Positions 56,429 to 64,000 of a stretch of DNA of 64,000 nt are shown here, piece by piece. Each line of letters begins with the position of its first letter. Position 1 is the first letter of the stretch. The notes beneath the pieces were generated by a model, which was not told the origin of the DNA, did not search any database, and saw only the letters and a list, made by a program, of their open reading frames with translations. The position numbers were made by a program, and so were the translations under genes. Source of the stretch: Methanosarcina barkeri MS (lineage in GTDB: Archaea > Halobacteriota > Methanosarcinia > Methanosarcinales > Methanosarcinaceae); NCBI RefSeq assembly GCF_000970025.1, contig NZ_CP009528.1, positions 3,459,168-3,523,167 on the forward strand. The letters are read 5' to 3'.

Positions 56429-56860
56429 TTACTCATATTCTTTTAGTTTATCTTTAAGTAGGCTAAGGGCTACACTGAGCTGGTTTAGACCCAGTTTCAG
56501 AGCGATAGTTATAATCTTATTGTTTGAAATATTACCAAACTCTCGTTTGATTGCAAATAAATCCATAATACACTGCTGATCCAGAACAAGTGGCCCATCA
56601 AGCAGATCTTTTGAGGTCGAATTCGGCTTTTGACCTTTGAACTCAACTTTCCTTTGCCCTATGTTTATCCCAATCTCCGATTTTGCAGTTCTTCCTGCGG
56701 CCTCAGGTAGTCCTGTCTTTTCCCCATAGAGACATTCCATTTGCTGGAGACAGTGAGCCAGGCAAACGCTCTTTATGAATTCTTCAACTTCCATACCACT
56801 GATACCTGCATATTTCTTTATTTCGGCAAGTTGTTCTTCCGAAAAACAGATACAGAGCAA
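56429..56860 (-). CDS. Hypothetical protein, 143 aa
   Basis: Not recognised. The N-terminal half (FSEEQLAEIKKYAGISGMEVEEF, then a Cys-containing helix) and the C-terminal NKIITIALKLGLNQLSVALSL look like two short helical domains joined by a polar linker rich in Lys, Gly and Ser. The N-terminal part resembles small archaeal CopG/RHH-type helix segments, but I would not name it so. The TTG at 56860 is the first possible start and has no good ribosome binding site. A second insertion sequence begins about 90 bp upstream and may have separated it from part of its promoter. Confidence 0.55.
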   Translation of the reverse strand: MLCICFSEEQLAEIKKYAGISGMEVEEFIKSVCLAHCLQQMECLYGEKTGLPEAAGRTAKSEIGINIGQRKVEFKGQKPNSTSKDLLDGPLVLDQQCIMDLFAIKREFGNISNNKIITIALKLGLNQLSVALSLLKDKLKEYE

Positions 56861-56948
56861 GTTTTCGTTAGACTCTTCTTCTATCCCAAACCCTCCATAT
56901 ATTTATCATTGTCTCTTGATTTTCTGTATTTTTATCCTTTGATGATTT

Positions 56949-58087
56949 TAGGAGTTACGCAGTTGGCTCCTAGCATATTGTTTTTTCCAAACTTTCAAAT
57001 ATTTGAATTAATTTAACGTGTATTGGGGATTCCTTAAGTATTCTGTCACTGCCACTCTTCTAATTTTCATAGCACTTTCAAACCAGGATATTCCACTTTT
57101 GATTCTTTGTAATTCCAGTCTAAGAAAAGCTCTTAATGAGAACATTATATGTGCTCTTTGTGATTCTTCCTTTCTTGCCTGACATTTTTCGACACCACAG
57201 AACTGTTTTATTCCCCTATGATATTCCTCAATTTTCCATGACTTCTTTGCCAAATCTTCACGTTTTGCTTCATCCATCTCTTGCACATCTGTAACCCAGT
57301 GTTGCGTGTCTCCATTTTTTGAAACTATCCTAAACACCTTTACAAATCCATATGCTTTGAGGTGAACCACACGTCCTTTTGGAGGAATATCTACTGTTTC
57401 AAGTGGCACATTTCCCTTGTTGTCAGGATTTACCAAACGATTATTTTTCAATCTTGTAAGGAAATGCCACTCTTTCTGTCTAATGGCTTTAAGGTTTTTC
57501 ACACTTGCATACCATGTATCAAATAAAACGAATTTGGGATTAAAACCACGTTCTTCGGCCTTGTCAAGCATATCACGGAAATGGTCATTCTTTGTTTTGT
57601 CGTCTACATCGATGTTATAAATTCGAAAATCGATAGGTATAACGGTTGTACCGTCAGTCCAAACTAAGGTAACCAGGCCTATTCCCTTTACAGTACGATG
57701 ATGTTTTCCACTCCACATACGACGAACAAAAGCAATTTCTTCTGCGTATGGTTTATCTAATGTTGAATCATCAACAATTAGGTATCCTCCCTTAAGCTTG
57801 ACATAACTTTTTACTTCCTCCCATAGTGCTTCCGTGTCTGGAGGTTGCCTTTGAAGGCAACGAGTAAAAGCATCATGAGAAGGAGCATTAGCTATGTCTG
57901 GATAACATCTAGCAGCTTCAGTACAGCTAAAAACGTTAGAAGCCGCAATGAGAAAATTAATGTAGTCAATGTCGGTACACTTAGGTGGATTTATGTCCAT
58001 AACTCCGTACGTTTTTAGAGAAACACTAAGCCATAAGTATATTTATAAAGATATCAAGTTTTCGGCATTTTAACTGCGTAAGTCCTA
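56949..58087 (-). mobile_element. Insertion sequence, copy 2 (1139 bp, DDE transposase)
   Basis: Same ends as the copy at 35687-36825 (TAGGAGTTACGCAGTT and its near-match in inverted orientation) and exactly the same length. It is flanked by the 5-bp direct repeat GATTT, unlike the ATATA flank of copy 1, which shows independent insertion. Same orientation as copy 1. Confidence 0.95.
57008..58000 (-). CDS. Transposase of insertion sequence, second copy
   Basis: The 330-aa product is identical to that of the first copy at 35746-36738, with an intact DDE pattern (VDDSTLDK, LFDTWYAS and IEEYHRGIKQ). Identity shows very recent spread within the genome. Confidence 0.95.
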   Translation of the reverse strand: MDINPPKCTDIDYINFLIAASNVFSCTEAARCYPDIANAPSHDAFTRCLQRQPPDTEALWEEVKSYVKLKGGYLIVDDSTLDKPYAEEIAFVRRMWSGKHHRTVKGIGLVTLVWTDGTTVIPIDFRIYNIDVDDKTKNDHFRDMLDKAEERGFNPKFVLFDTWYASVKNLKAIRQKEWHFLTRLKNNRLVNPDNKGNVPLETVDIPPKGRVVHLKAYGFVKVFRIVSKNGDTQHWVTDVQEMDEAKREDLAKKSWKIEEYHRGIKQFCGVEKCQARKEESQRAHIMFSLRAFLRLELQRIKSGISWFESAMKIRRVAVTEYLRNPQYTLN

Positions 58088-58217
58088 GATTTATTCTTTT
58101 CTTCTTTATTGTTTATGTTTTAATCTATTCTTTATCCTTCAAGTTTTCCTTTTACTTTGTTATTCTCAAAGTTATCTGTTAATCAAAAATATTTTAATCA
58201 AAGACGTTTTAATTAAA

Positions 58218-58494
58218 CCTAGATTCGGCAGGTCGACATAAGGAATTTAGATATTTTTTTGATATCGTTTTTGAATATTTGATAAATTTGCATTAAGTTT
58301 AAAACTGGTTAACGTGTAGCTTAACTTCCACGACACATATAAACACTGAATCATTTTTCCATTAAAGTTTAGTATGAGAGATTATGTTTGAATCATATGT
58401 AAACCTCACAATTGCATATAACAAAGGATCATCATTTTAAAATCGCCATCAGTAAAAATTATCGAAAATGAAATGTCGACCTGCCGAATCTAGG
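58218..58494. mobile_element. MITE-like element, copy 2 (perfect ends and target duplication)
   Basis: A 277-bp non-coding element bounded by a perfect 22-bp inverted repeat, left at 58218-58239 (CCTAGATTCGGCAGGTCGAC and two more bases) and right at 58473-58494. It is flanked on both sides by ATTAAA (58212-58217 and 58495-58500), a probable target duplication. It lies inside a tandem repeat of GATGTTTTAATCAAAAA units. A diverged relative is at 3887-4184. No transposase is encoded; a full-length parent elsewhere in the genome would be needed to move it. Confidence 0.85.
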
Positions 58495-58566
58495 ATTAAA
58501 GATGTTTTAATCAAAAAGATGTTTTAATCAAAAAGATGTTTTAATCAAAAAGATGTTTTAATCAAA
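58495..58566. repeat. 17-bp tandem repeat, 4 units, split by the MITE
   Basis: Four units of GATGTTTTAATCAAAAA start at 58501. Two decayed units (ATATTTTAATCAAA, GACGTTTTAATTAAA) lie just left of the MITE near 58188-58217, so the element inserted into this tract. The rest of the gap to 58659 holds AT-rich promoter-like sequence for the next gene. Confidence 0.85.
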
Positions 58567-58659
58567 TTTTGTCCATTGTTAAAGGTGATCTATTAACCAA
58601 TGACTATCTGTTTAAAATATAGGTAAAATTTTTTATTATGTGTAGCATGTTACTTGTGT

Positions 58660-59259
58660 ATGAGAAATCTTGCTTCCGATACCACTGCTGCGGATACTAT
58701 TCCTCTAAAAATCGTTGTGTATCTAGGTCTGATTGCAGTTGTGCTAATTCTGGCAGTTCAGGCCTGGCATACCATGAATCCTGTTCTGGAAGATGCGCAA
58801 ATTAAAGCTCAGGTTGAGGCCGCTTCTTTGTCTATCCATTCAATTCAGGAAGGATATGCACGAGATTCTGCTGAGAGTTACAGTCCTGAAGGGACGATGT
58901 GTAATCTCAAATTTACCTTTCCTGCGTCAGTCAAGTATATTAGTTTCGGAGTGGACCCTGATCCCGAATGCAATGGGCAACTGCACGATTCGGAATGGGT
59001 TCTTGAAAACAACACCATTATTTACCAGTATAAAAACGGAGTTAAAAAGAGATTATTTCTTGAAGGAAAGCCGGTATACTTTATAAAAGGTGAGAAGGAT
59101 TCAGAAGGAATATGGATGCCCTCAGGAAGCCAGGAAAATTCTCTGACGCCGTTATCTCTTGAAAAAACGGGAGTTTTAATCGAGTATCCTGTTTCAGGAG
59201 AATTTGTGTTGGAGCTGGTCATGCAGAACGGGATAAGGTATACCATGTCTCATTTTTGA
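58660..59259 (+). CDS. Membrane-anchored, pilin-like extracellular protein
   Basis: A 199-aa protein with a short head (MRNLASDTTAADTIPLK), one membrane helix at about residues 18-38 (IVVYLGLIAVVLILAVQAWH), and a beta-rich domain outside the cell. This is the layout of type IV pilin or archaellin-like proteins and of other singly anchored proteins. I see no clear class III signal cleavage site, so the pilin comparison is tentative. I choose ATG 58660; a TTG two codons earlier is open. TATA-like AAAATATAGG lies about 45 bp upstream. It stands alone between the MITE region and a convergent gene. Confidence 0.65.
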   Translation: MRNLASDTTAADTIPLKIVVYLGLIAVVLILAVQAWHTMNPVLEDAQIKAQVEAASLSIHSIQEGYARDSAESYSPEGTMCNLKFTFPASVKYISFGVDPDPECNGQLHDSEWVLENNTIIYQYKNGVKKRLFLEGKPVYFIKGEKDSEGIWMPSGSQENSLTPLSLEKTGVLIEYPVSGEFVLELVMQNGIRYTMSHF

Positions 59260-59304
59260 AGGATGAAAGGATATTCTGAAACAAAAAAAATCAAAAATGA
59301 GAAT

Positions 59305-60027
59305 TCAAGAATAAGTAACTAACAAGGCTCTTGCAGGTGCACCATCACAACCTTCAATTTTGAGGGGCAGGCAGATGAAGAAATAGGTTCCGGCTTCTAT
59401 GTAACTGAGTTCAAGACATTCTACTATGTTCACATTACCTGAAAGAAGGATATGATGGGCAGGTAGGTTTTCGGAATAAAAATTATCCACAGAAAAACTA
59501 TCAATCCCTATCGTCTTGAAGCCTTTTTCTACAATCCAGGCTGCTCCGCTTTTGTCAAGATATGCAGAGCCGGATTTTTCCTTCCCAGACTCCGTGTTTT
59601 GAGAATCTGACTCTTCGCCAGGGGGACTAACCTTACATGCGTTTCCTTGTTTCCGGGAAAAAGCTTCTGTCTTCAAAAGTAGGATAGGGATATTTTCAGG
59701 AGCTCCCATGTTCCGGAAGGCCTTTTCAAGGATGAAATCAGTCAGTTCACCTGATTGTGATGAAAAATCGAGAATCAGGGCCTTGCCCATGAGGTTTTTG
59801 AGTTCCAGTTTGTCAATAGTCAGGCCATTTTTCAGGATATGAGAAGGAGCATCAACATGGGTGCCGGTATGACTTCCAAAACTTAACTTTGAAACAGCAC
59901 AACCTTCTTCTTCAATAGTAAAGACCTTCTCTATTTCAGGTATCGGGTCCCCAGGAAAAATCTGTGTAAGAGGGGAAATTGAGGTTGTAATATCTATAAT
60001 TTTTCCATAAATTGAAATCTTATTCAC
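59305..60027 (-). CDS. Cyclase-family metal-dependent hydrolase
   Basis: Member of the cyclase/kynurenine formamidase-like superfamily, 240 aa. The metal-binding motif is SHTGTHVDAPSH (about residues 52-63), fitting HxGTHxDxPxH. The late PAHHILLSGNVNIVECLE supplies further ligands. Between about residues 125 and 155 there is a Ser/Glu/Gly-rich insert (PPGEESDSQNTESGKEKSGS) not usual in the family. The substrate is not known. The GTG at 60027 is the likely start, though GAGGTG overlaps it, so the true site is uncertain. Confidence 0.85.
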   Translation of the reverse strand: MNKISIYGKIIDITTSISPLTQIFPGDPIPEIEKVFTIEEEGCAVSKLSFGSHTGTHVDAPSHILKNGLTIDKLELKNLMGKALILDFSSQSGELTDFILEKAFRNMGAPENIPILLLKTEAFSRKQGNACKVSPPGEESDSQNTESGKEKSGSAYLDKSGAAWIVEKGFKTIGIDSFSVDNFYSENLPAHHILLSGNVNIVECLELSYIEAGTYFFICLPLKIEGCDGAPARALLVTYS

Positions 60028-60124
60028 CTCAACTGGAATTTCTTCACACTAATAGAAATCCCTCTACATTAGTAGTAATTTTTTTATGATAACACTTTAT
60101 TCCATATTTTTTTATATTAACACC

Positions 60125-60310
60125 TTATTCCATATAGATGATAGCCTTGTTTGGACATACGTCTATGCATTTCATACAACGGGTGCACTTATCTTGATCG
60201 ATTTTTGAAAGCTCGTTTTCCTCATAAATTGCATCCACAGGGCAGACATCTTTGCATTTTCCGCACCTTTTACAACCGAAAACCACGACGTATCCATTTT
60301 GTTCTGACAT
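60125..60310 (-). CDS. 2[4Fe-4S] ferredoxin, 61 aa
   Basis: Small electron carrier. Both clusters are complete: C13, C16, C19 and C23 (CKRCGKCKDVCP), and C42, C45, C48 and C52 (CTRCMKCIDVCP). Partners cannot be inferred from position: it lies between a cyclase-family gene and a divergently transcribed radical SAM gene. The latter could draw electrons from a ferredoxin, but that is guesswork. The ATG is at 60310. Confidence 0.94.
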   Translation of the reverse strand: MSEQNGYVVVFGCKRCGKCKDVCPVDAIYEENELSKIDQDKCTRCMKCIDVCPNKAIIYME

Positions 60311-60440
60311 TTGTGAACCTTTGGCACTTATGAATATATTAGTTTCTGAAAAAAGCTCCTCCTTTATAAAGCTGTCTCCATACTTTTAATCTGGAGACAA
60401 AAACAAGTTATATATAAAAAAAGAATATGCAGGTTCTGGT

Positions 60441-61502
60441 ATGGAAAAGTTCACTGAAGATAAAACCGGCTCTTTTTACAGTTATCTTTCTGAAGGGTGC
60501 AGACTCTGCCAGGAGGGTGCCAAAATGGTCCTTTTCGTAACAGGTCTTTGCCCTAAGAACTGTTTTTACTGTCCGCTTTCCGATAAAAGACGAGGAAAAG
60601 ACCTTGTTTTTGCGAATGAGAGGCTCATAAGCAGCGATGAAGATTTACTGAAAGAAGCTGAGCTTATGGATGCTCTTGGTACAGGAATTACAGGCGGAGA
60701 GCCCTTGCTGAAGCTTGAAAGAGTCCTGCATTACATCCGAATGCTCAAAGCTTCTTTCGGAATAGAGCACCACATCCATCTTTATACTTCCCTGGCTCCT
60801 GGCAGGCAGGTCCTTGAAAAGCTTGCAGATGCAGGACTTGATGAAATCCGTTTTCATCCGCCTCAGGAATGCTGGAATGATCTTAAAAACAGTCAATACG
60901 CAAATTCTCTGCAAAACGCAAAGGAGCTTGGAATCGAAGCCGGAATCGAGATTCCTGCCCTTGAAGATGCAGAAAAAGTTTCAGCTTTTGCGGAAGAAAT
61001 GGGAGTTTTCCTTAATCTGAATGAACTGGAATTTTCCGATAATAACTCCGAAGCCCTGCTGAAAAATGGCTTTTGCCTTCAATCCGACACATCCAGTGCG
61101 GCTGCCGGATCCTGTAAATTTGCCGGGATTGCCTTTGAGAAATGTAAAAAGACCCATTTTTGTTCCTCAATATATAAGGATGCAATCCAGCTCCGCAAAA
61201 GATTTCAGCGAATCGCAAAGAATACTGCAAGAGAGTTTGACGAAATCACTGAAGACGGTACACTGGTATACGGAGTAATTGAAGGAGGAGACCAGAAACT
61301 TGCAGAAAAAACTTTGCAGGAAATGGAAATCCCATCTGAACTGTTTGAAATAAAAGATGGAAAAATCGAGATTGCATGGTGGGTACTTGAAGAGTTAAAG
61401 GAAGACATTAAAGAAGAACTGGAACCTTCCGGATCAAGGCTTACCATTATTGAAAGATACCCATTTGAAGACGGAATGCTTGTTGAGCTAATTCCTCTTT
61501 AA
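60441..61502 (+). CDS. Radical SAM protein, unknown substrate
   Basis: The CxxxCxxC cluster motif is C37, C41, C44 (GLCPKNCFYC), and GITGGEPLL (about residues 79-87) binds SAM. The first 30 residues contain a further Cys pair (GCRLCQEGAK, C20 and C23), and later CKFAG-x8-CKKTHFCSS adds Cys residues that could bind an auxiliary cluster or zinc. The C-terminal third (about 235-353) is not typical of well-known radical SAM families. The sequence looks like a conserved methanogen protein, but I cannot name its substrate. Divergent from the ferredoxin gene. Confidence 0.87.
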   Translation: MEKFTEDKTGSFYSYLSEGCRLCQEGAKMVLFVTGLCPKNCFYCPLSDKRRGKDLVFANERLISSDEDLLKEAELMDALGTGITGGEPLLKLERVLHYIRMLKASFGIEHHIHLYTSLAPGRQVLEKLADAGLDEIRFHPPQECWNDLKNSQYANSLQNAKELGIEAGIEIPALEDAEKVSAFAEEMGVFLNLNELEFSDNNSEALLKNGFCLQSDTSSAAAGSCKFAGIAFEKCKKTHFCSSIYKDAIQLRKRFQRIAKNTAREFDEITEDGTLVYGVIEGGDQKLAEKTLQEMEIPSELFEIKDGKIEIAWWVLEELKEDIKEELEPSGSRLTIIERYPFEDGMLVELIPL

Positions 61503-61771
61503 GCTAATTCCTTAAACTAATTCTTCTTTAAGACAGTCTCCGGGCAAATAAGCAGGCAAGGAAAAAATTCATTCCTGAATTCATAAGTCGTCTTTAAAGT
61601 TAATTAGCTCCTGCAAAACTCTCTTTTAAGGAGAAATATTACCGGCGTAGTGTTTTAAAAAATTTTAAATAGTATGTGTGCCAACTTTAACTAAATTTAA
61701 AAATTTTTATGAAATAAGTCGCTCTCTAAATTTAAAAATCATTACCTTTAGAAAATCCTAAGTGTTTTCTT

Positions 61772-62356
61772 ATGCCCTACCCGGTTGTACATGTGCTATT
61801 CTTCGTATTCTGTATAAGTGCAGTAGCAGTTTTTGCTGCTGTCAGATCGTTTTTTCGAGGGGGGCTCTCTCATAAAGGCTTAACGAATTTAATATTTCTG
61901 CTATTCGTAGGCAGTATCTGTTCCTTATTTCCAGATATCATGATCATTCACAGCCTGCTCATAAACGGTACTATGGAGCATTGCTGGGCCGGCCCGATTC
62001 CAACACATTCACTTTTATTCAGTTTTCTCGCAGTCCTGTTCGGAACCGTTGCAGGATATGCTAAATACAGGGAGCCTGGCAGGGCAATGTATCTCGGACT
62101 TTTTGCAGAGGCAGCATTTGCATCTCACCTGTTGCTCGATGACATCAGTGAAGGCGGCTGTGAATACCTTTATCCATTATACGAGAAAAAAATCAGTGTA
62201 TTTTCAATGATGGACGTGGGTTTTCGGGGAACCGGAATCTTTGATTACTTGATGGCATCTTTTGTGTCGGTCTTTTTTGTTTGTTCCATAATAATGATGG
62301 CACTCTTTGCCCTGAGTAAGTACGATTTTGAGCTAAACTACAAAGCAGAAAAATAA
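61772..62356 (+). CDS. DUF457/YdjM-like membrane metal hydrolase
   Basis: An integral membrane protein of 194 aa with about five helices. Conserved polar positions are H7 (PYPVVHVLF), D55 (SLFPDIMIIHS), THS (about residues 79-81) and SHLLLDDISEGGCEYLYPL (about 117-135). This is the metal-dependent-hydrolase pattern of the DUF457 family. The substrate is unknown. The 268-bp region before it has no gene. Confidence 0.78.
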   Translation: MPYPVVHVLFFVFCISAVAVFAAVRSFFRGGLSHKGLTNLIFLLFVGSICSLFPDIMIIHSLLINGTMEHCWAGPIPTHSLLFSFLAVLFGTVAGYAKYREPGRAMYLGLFAEAAFASHLLLDDISEGGCEYLYPLYEKKISVFSMMDVGFRGTGIFDYLMASFVSVFFVCSIIMMALFALSKYDFELNYKAEK

Positions 62357-62375
62357 AATACCTAAGGTATTAAAA

Positions 62376-62924
62376 TCAGGTTTTAAGTTCACCTACGCCT
62401 TCAAGTTTTTTAACAACCCTTGCAGGATAGCCCAGAGCAAGACTATTTGGAGAGATATTGCGGTTAACTACGGATCCAACCCCTATTATTGAGTTATCCC
62501 CGATTTCAACACCCTGCGTGATTATACATCCTGGATTCACAGAGACACCACGTCCGATTTTTATGGGAGCCATAGTTCTCGGATATGCCTGCCTTGTAGT
62601 CAAACTTCCTCTTGTATGTGCAGATAATATGCACCTATCACCGATTTCAGAATAATCATCTATCGTAATTAATTCGGGGTGTATCCTATCAAAAATCACG
62701 TCATAACCGACATATACATTCTCCCCGAGATTTACACCCCGCATCCTGTGTAATTTAGTTCTCCAAGAAGGAACGGGAGCGCTTGAGGCAAGCCGTTCTA
62801 GAATCCAGTTTTTAAAATATTTAATGCCAAAAAGAAGTTTATTACTGTGGTAATGTTCCGCAATTTCGCAAAAGGTTACCTGGTCTCTATTAGACACTGC
62901 AGTAGTCGTGCGAATACCCCCCAT
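62376..62924 (-). CDS. Hexapeptide-repeat acetyltransferase (LbH family)
   Basis: A left-handed beta-helix acyltransferase of 182 aa. The helix begins near residue 63 (GVNLGENVYVGYDVIFD) and shows the hexapeptide pattern through IKIGRGVSVNPGCIITQGVEIGDNSIIGVGSVVNRNI, with LGYPARVVKK at the end, as in maltose/galactoside O-acetyltransferases. It is not a bona fide gamma-carbonic anhydrase, as the metal His set is absent. The acceptor is unknown, a sugar being most likely. AGGGAA immediately precedes the ATG. It is convergent with the DUF457 gene; the region to its right (62925-63187) is AT-rich and empty. Confidence 0.86.
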   Translation of the reverse strand: MGGIRTTTAVSNRDQVTFCEIAEHYHSNKLLFGIKYFKNWILERLASSAPVPSWRTKLHRMRGVNLGENVYVGYDVIFDRIHPELITIDDYSEIGDRCILSAHTRGSLTTRQAYPRTMAPIKIGRGVSVNPGCIITQGVEIGDNSIIGVGSVVNRNISPNSLALGYPARVVKKLEGVGELKT

Positions 62925-63187
62925 TTCCCTATAAAATTATTTTATATTTTTTCTTATCTATGCTATTTTTTAATCAAATTTTTTTACCATTTATCTTTAA
63001 AATTGTTTGTAATTATTTTTATCAGATTATTTATATTTATCTTTCAATTGGTATTTTGATAGATGACTAAATTTCCATAATTATGCTTAATGAATTTTAA
63101 GAATGATAATCTGCTGAGTACATTAATTCCCAGCCTGCTTAATAAACAGACGTCCAGACGACTTTTCCGTTAACTGCAACTCTCCCA

Positions 63188-64000
63188 TTAACTTTTGTTT
63201 CTGCTTACAAGCTTCATAAGCAGTGATTTTTTTAATTCTACCGCATCGTTGGGGCAAAGTTCACGGCAGCAATAACAGTGAATGCATTTTTCCTCGTTAA
63301 TTTTGAGTGTTCGGTTTATTTCTTCGATGGCATGTGCCGAGCAGTTCGAAACGCAGGCTTTGCAAAGTGCACAGTTTGAAGTGTTAATAATGGGTCTTAC
63401 AGCCAACTGCTTTCTAAGGATTCTCATAAAGAAAGCTGGGATATAAGCAGTTATTCCACCTTCAGGGCTTTTGAACCTGACCTTTACTTTTTCCAGAGGT
63501 ACTCCTACAACTTCAGGATGCTCGGTCCCGAAACCTCTTTCGAGTGCAGCTTTATTTGTAGGGACCTTTAAGGGATCGATTCCTATAAGCCCAGAGGCCA
63601 CAATATCCAGGGCTACACAGTCATAACTAGCCATAATCACGCCTGCAAGGACAGGTGTACCATTGGATGGACCATTTCCTTCCATTCCGACTATCCCGTC
63701 CATAACTACAAGCTGGGGCTTAACAACAGAATATATATCAACAACTGCTTCTCCAAAACGGCGACGGTCTTCCAGGAAATGAACTTGTTTTCTGGTTTTT
63801 TGAGGTACGGCGCCGAAGAAATTTTTGACTGCCCCTGTATACAATGTGAGTTCATGGGTCTTGAGCTTTGGAAGCGAGATTACTATATCTGCCTCAAGTA
63901 CAGCTTTTGAGATGTACAGATGAGAAAACTGCCTTGCTCCCGGAACATCAACCTCAACAAAACCTGAAGTCTCAAAATTGATAAGCTCAACCCCATGATC
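63188..64000 (-). CDS. DUF362 protein with C-terminal ferredoxin domain (partial)
   Basis: The frame stays open to the window edge at 64000, so the start is missing; at least 270 residues are present. The DUF362 core is marked by LPKLKTHELTLYTGAVKNFF, followed by GMEGNGPSNGT and GIDPLKV. The last 60 residues carry two 4Fe-4S motifs (CALCKACVSNCSA and CIHCYCCRELCP). Such proteins are thought to be redox or Fe-S-linked, but their reactions are poorly known. Annotating the start at 63844 would wrongly shorten it. Confidence 0.88.
   Translation of the reverse strand, partial: DHGVELINFETSGFVEVDVPGARQFSHLYISKAVLEADIVISLPKLKTHELTLYTGAVKNFFGAVPQKTRKQVHFLEDRRRFGEAVVDIYSVVKPQLVVMDGIVGMEGNGPSNGTPVLAGVIMASYDCVALDIVASGLIGIDPLKVPTNKAALERGFGTEHPEVVGVPLEKVKVRFKSPEGGITAYIPAFFMRILRKQLAVRPIINTSNCALCKACVSNCSAHAIEEINRTLKINEEKCIHCYCCRELCPNDAVELKKSLLMKLVSRNKS

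Noticed and set aside
35687-58087. A composite transposon made of the two insertion sequences
   Set aside because: Each copy has its own target duplication and the 20 kb between them is conserved chromosomal housekeeping sequence, so they inserted independently.

Overview
The window looks like a chromosomal piece of a Methanosarcina-type methanogenic archaeon. It carries archaeal information genes (aIF2 gamma, RNA polymerase subunits E' and E'', S24e, S27ae, a Kae1-Bud32 fusion), archaeal lipid enzymes (sn-glycerol-1-phosphate dehydrogenase, a UbiA-type prenyltransferase), PurP, TATA-box promoters, and long AT-rich spacers full of minisatellites. One long TPR gene is interrupted only by an in-frame UAG, a codon that can be pyrrolysine in this genus. 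Names rest on motif recognition only; no database search was possible.

Layout. 0-7.7 kb: small and hypothetical genes, a cupin, a nitroreductase-like protein, a UbiA prenyltransferase, a methyltransferase, several tandem repeats, one copy of a MITE, and three separate relics of CRISPR repeats. 7.8-9.6 kb: an RNB (RNase II-type) nuclease carrying two double-stranded-RNA-binding-like domains instead of the usual S1 domain. 9.7-18.5 kb: an intact CRISPR array, 121 repeats of 37 bp by my count, transcribed leftward. 18.5-27 kb: leader and a complete leftward type I-B operon in the order cas8b-cas7-cas5-cas3-cas6-cas1-cas2-cas4. 27.3 kb: a divergent Csa3-like CARF-HTH regulator. 28-39 kb: an AlkD-like protein, GNAT, ABC ATPase, and a sugar/glycogen group (GT3 glycogen-synthase-like, GalT, GT4) split by an insertion sequence. 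38-46 kb: archaeal conserved proteins, egsA, membrane proteins and purP. 46.6-50.1 kb: the translation/transcription operon aIF2 gamma, PIN protein, rpoE', spt4, dephospho-CoA kinase, rps24e, rps27ae. 50.5-56.3 kb: TPR protein, Kae1-Bud32, XTP pyrophosphatase. 56.4-64 kb: a second identical insertion sequence, a second MITE copy with perfect ends and a target duplication, a membrane-anchored protein, a cyclase-family protein, ferredoxin, radical SAM protein, DUF457 membrane protein, acetyltransferase, and a DUF362/ferredoxin protein cut off by the window edge.

How the parts work together. Cas1-Cas2-Cas4 should add spacers at the right-hand (leader) end of the array. Cas6 should cut the leftward transcript so that crRNAs carry the 8-nt tag ATTGAAAC. 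Cas5-Cas7-Cas8b should form Cascade and Cas3 should destroy the target. The CARF regulator reads from the opposite strand just upstream of cas8b and probably tunes the operon. The RNB-dsRBD gene lies between degenerate repeats and the intact array and is convergent with array transcription.

The most unusual items are the in-frame UAG in the TPR gene, the RNB-dsRBD-dsRBD nuclease, the chain of CRISPR relics, a two-spacer duplication inside the array, and the MITE family. Many tandem repeats, each with its own unit, fill the gaps between genes. Several starts were moved from the longest reading frame to a site with a better ribosome binding site; each case is explained in its entry.
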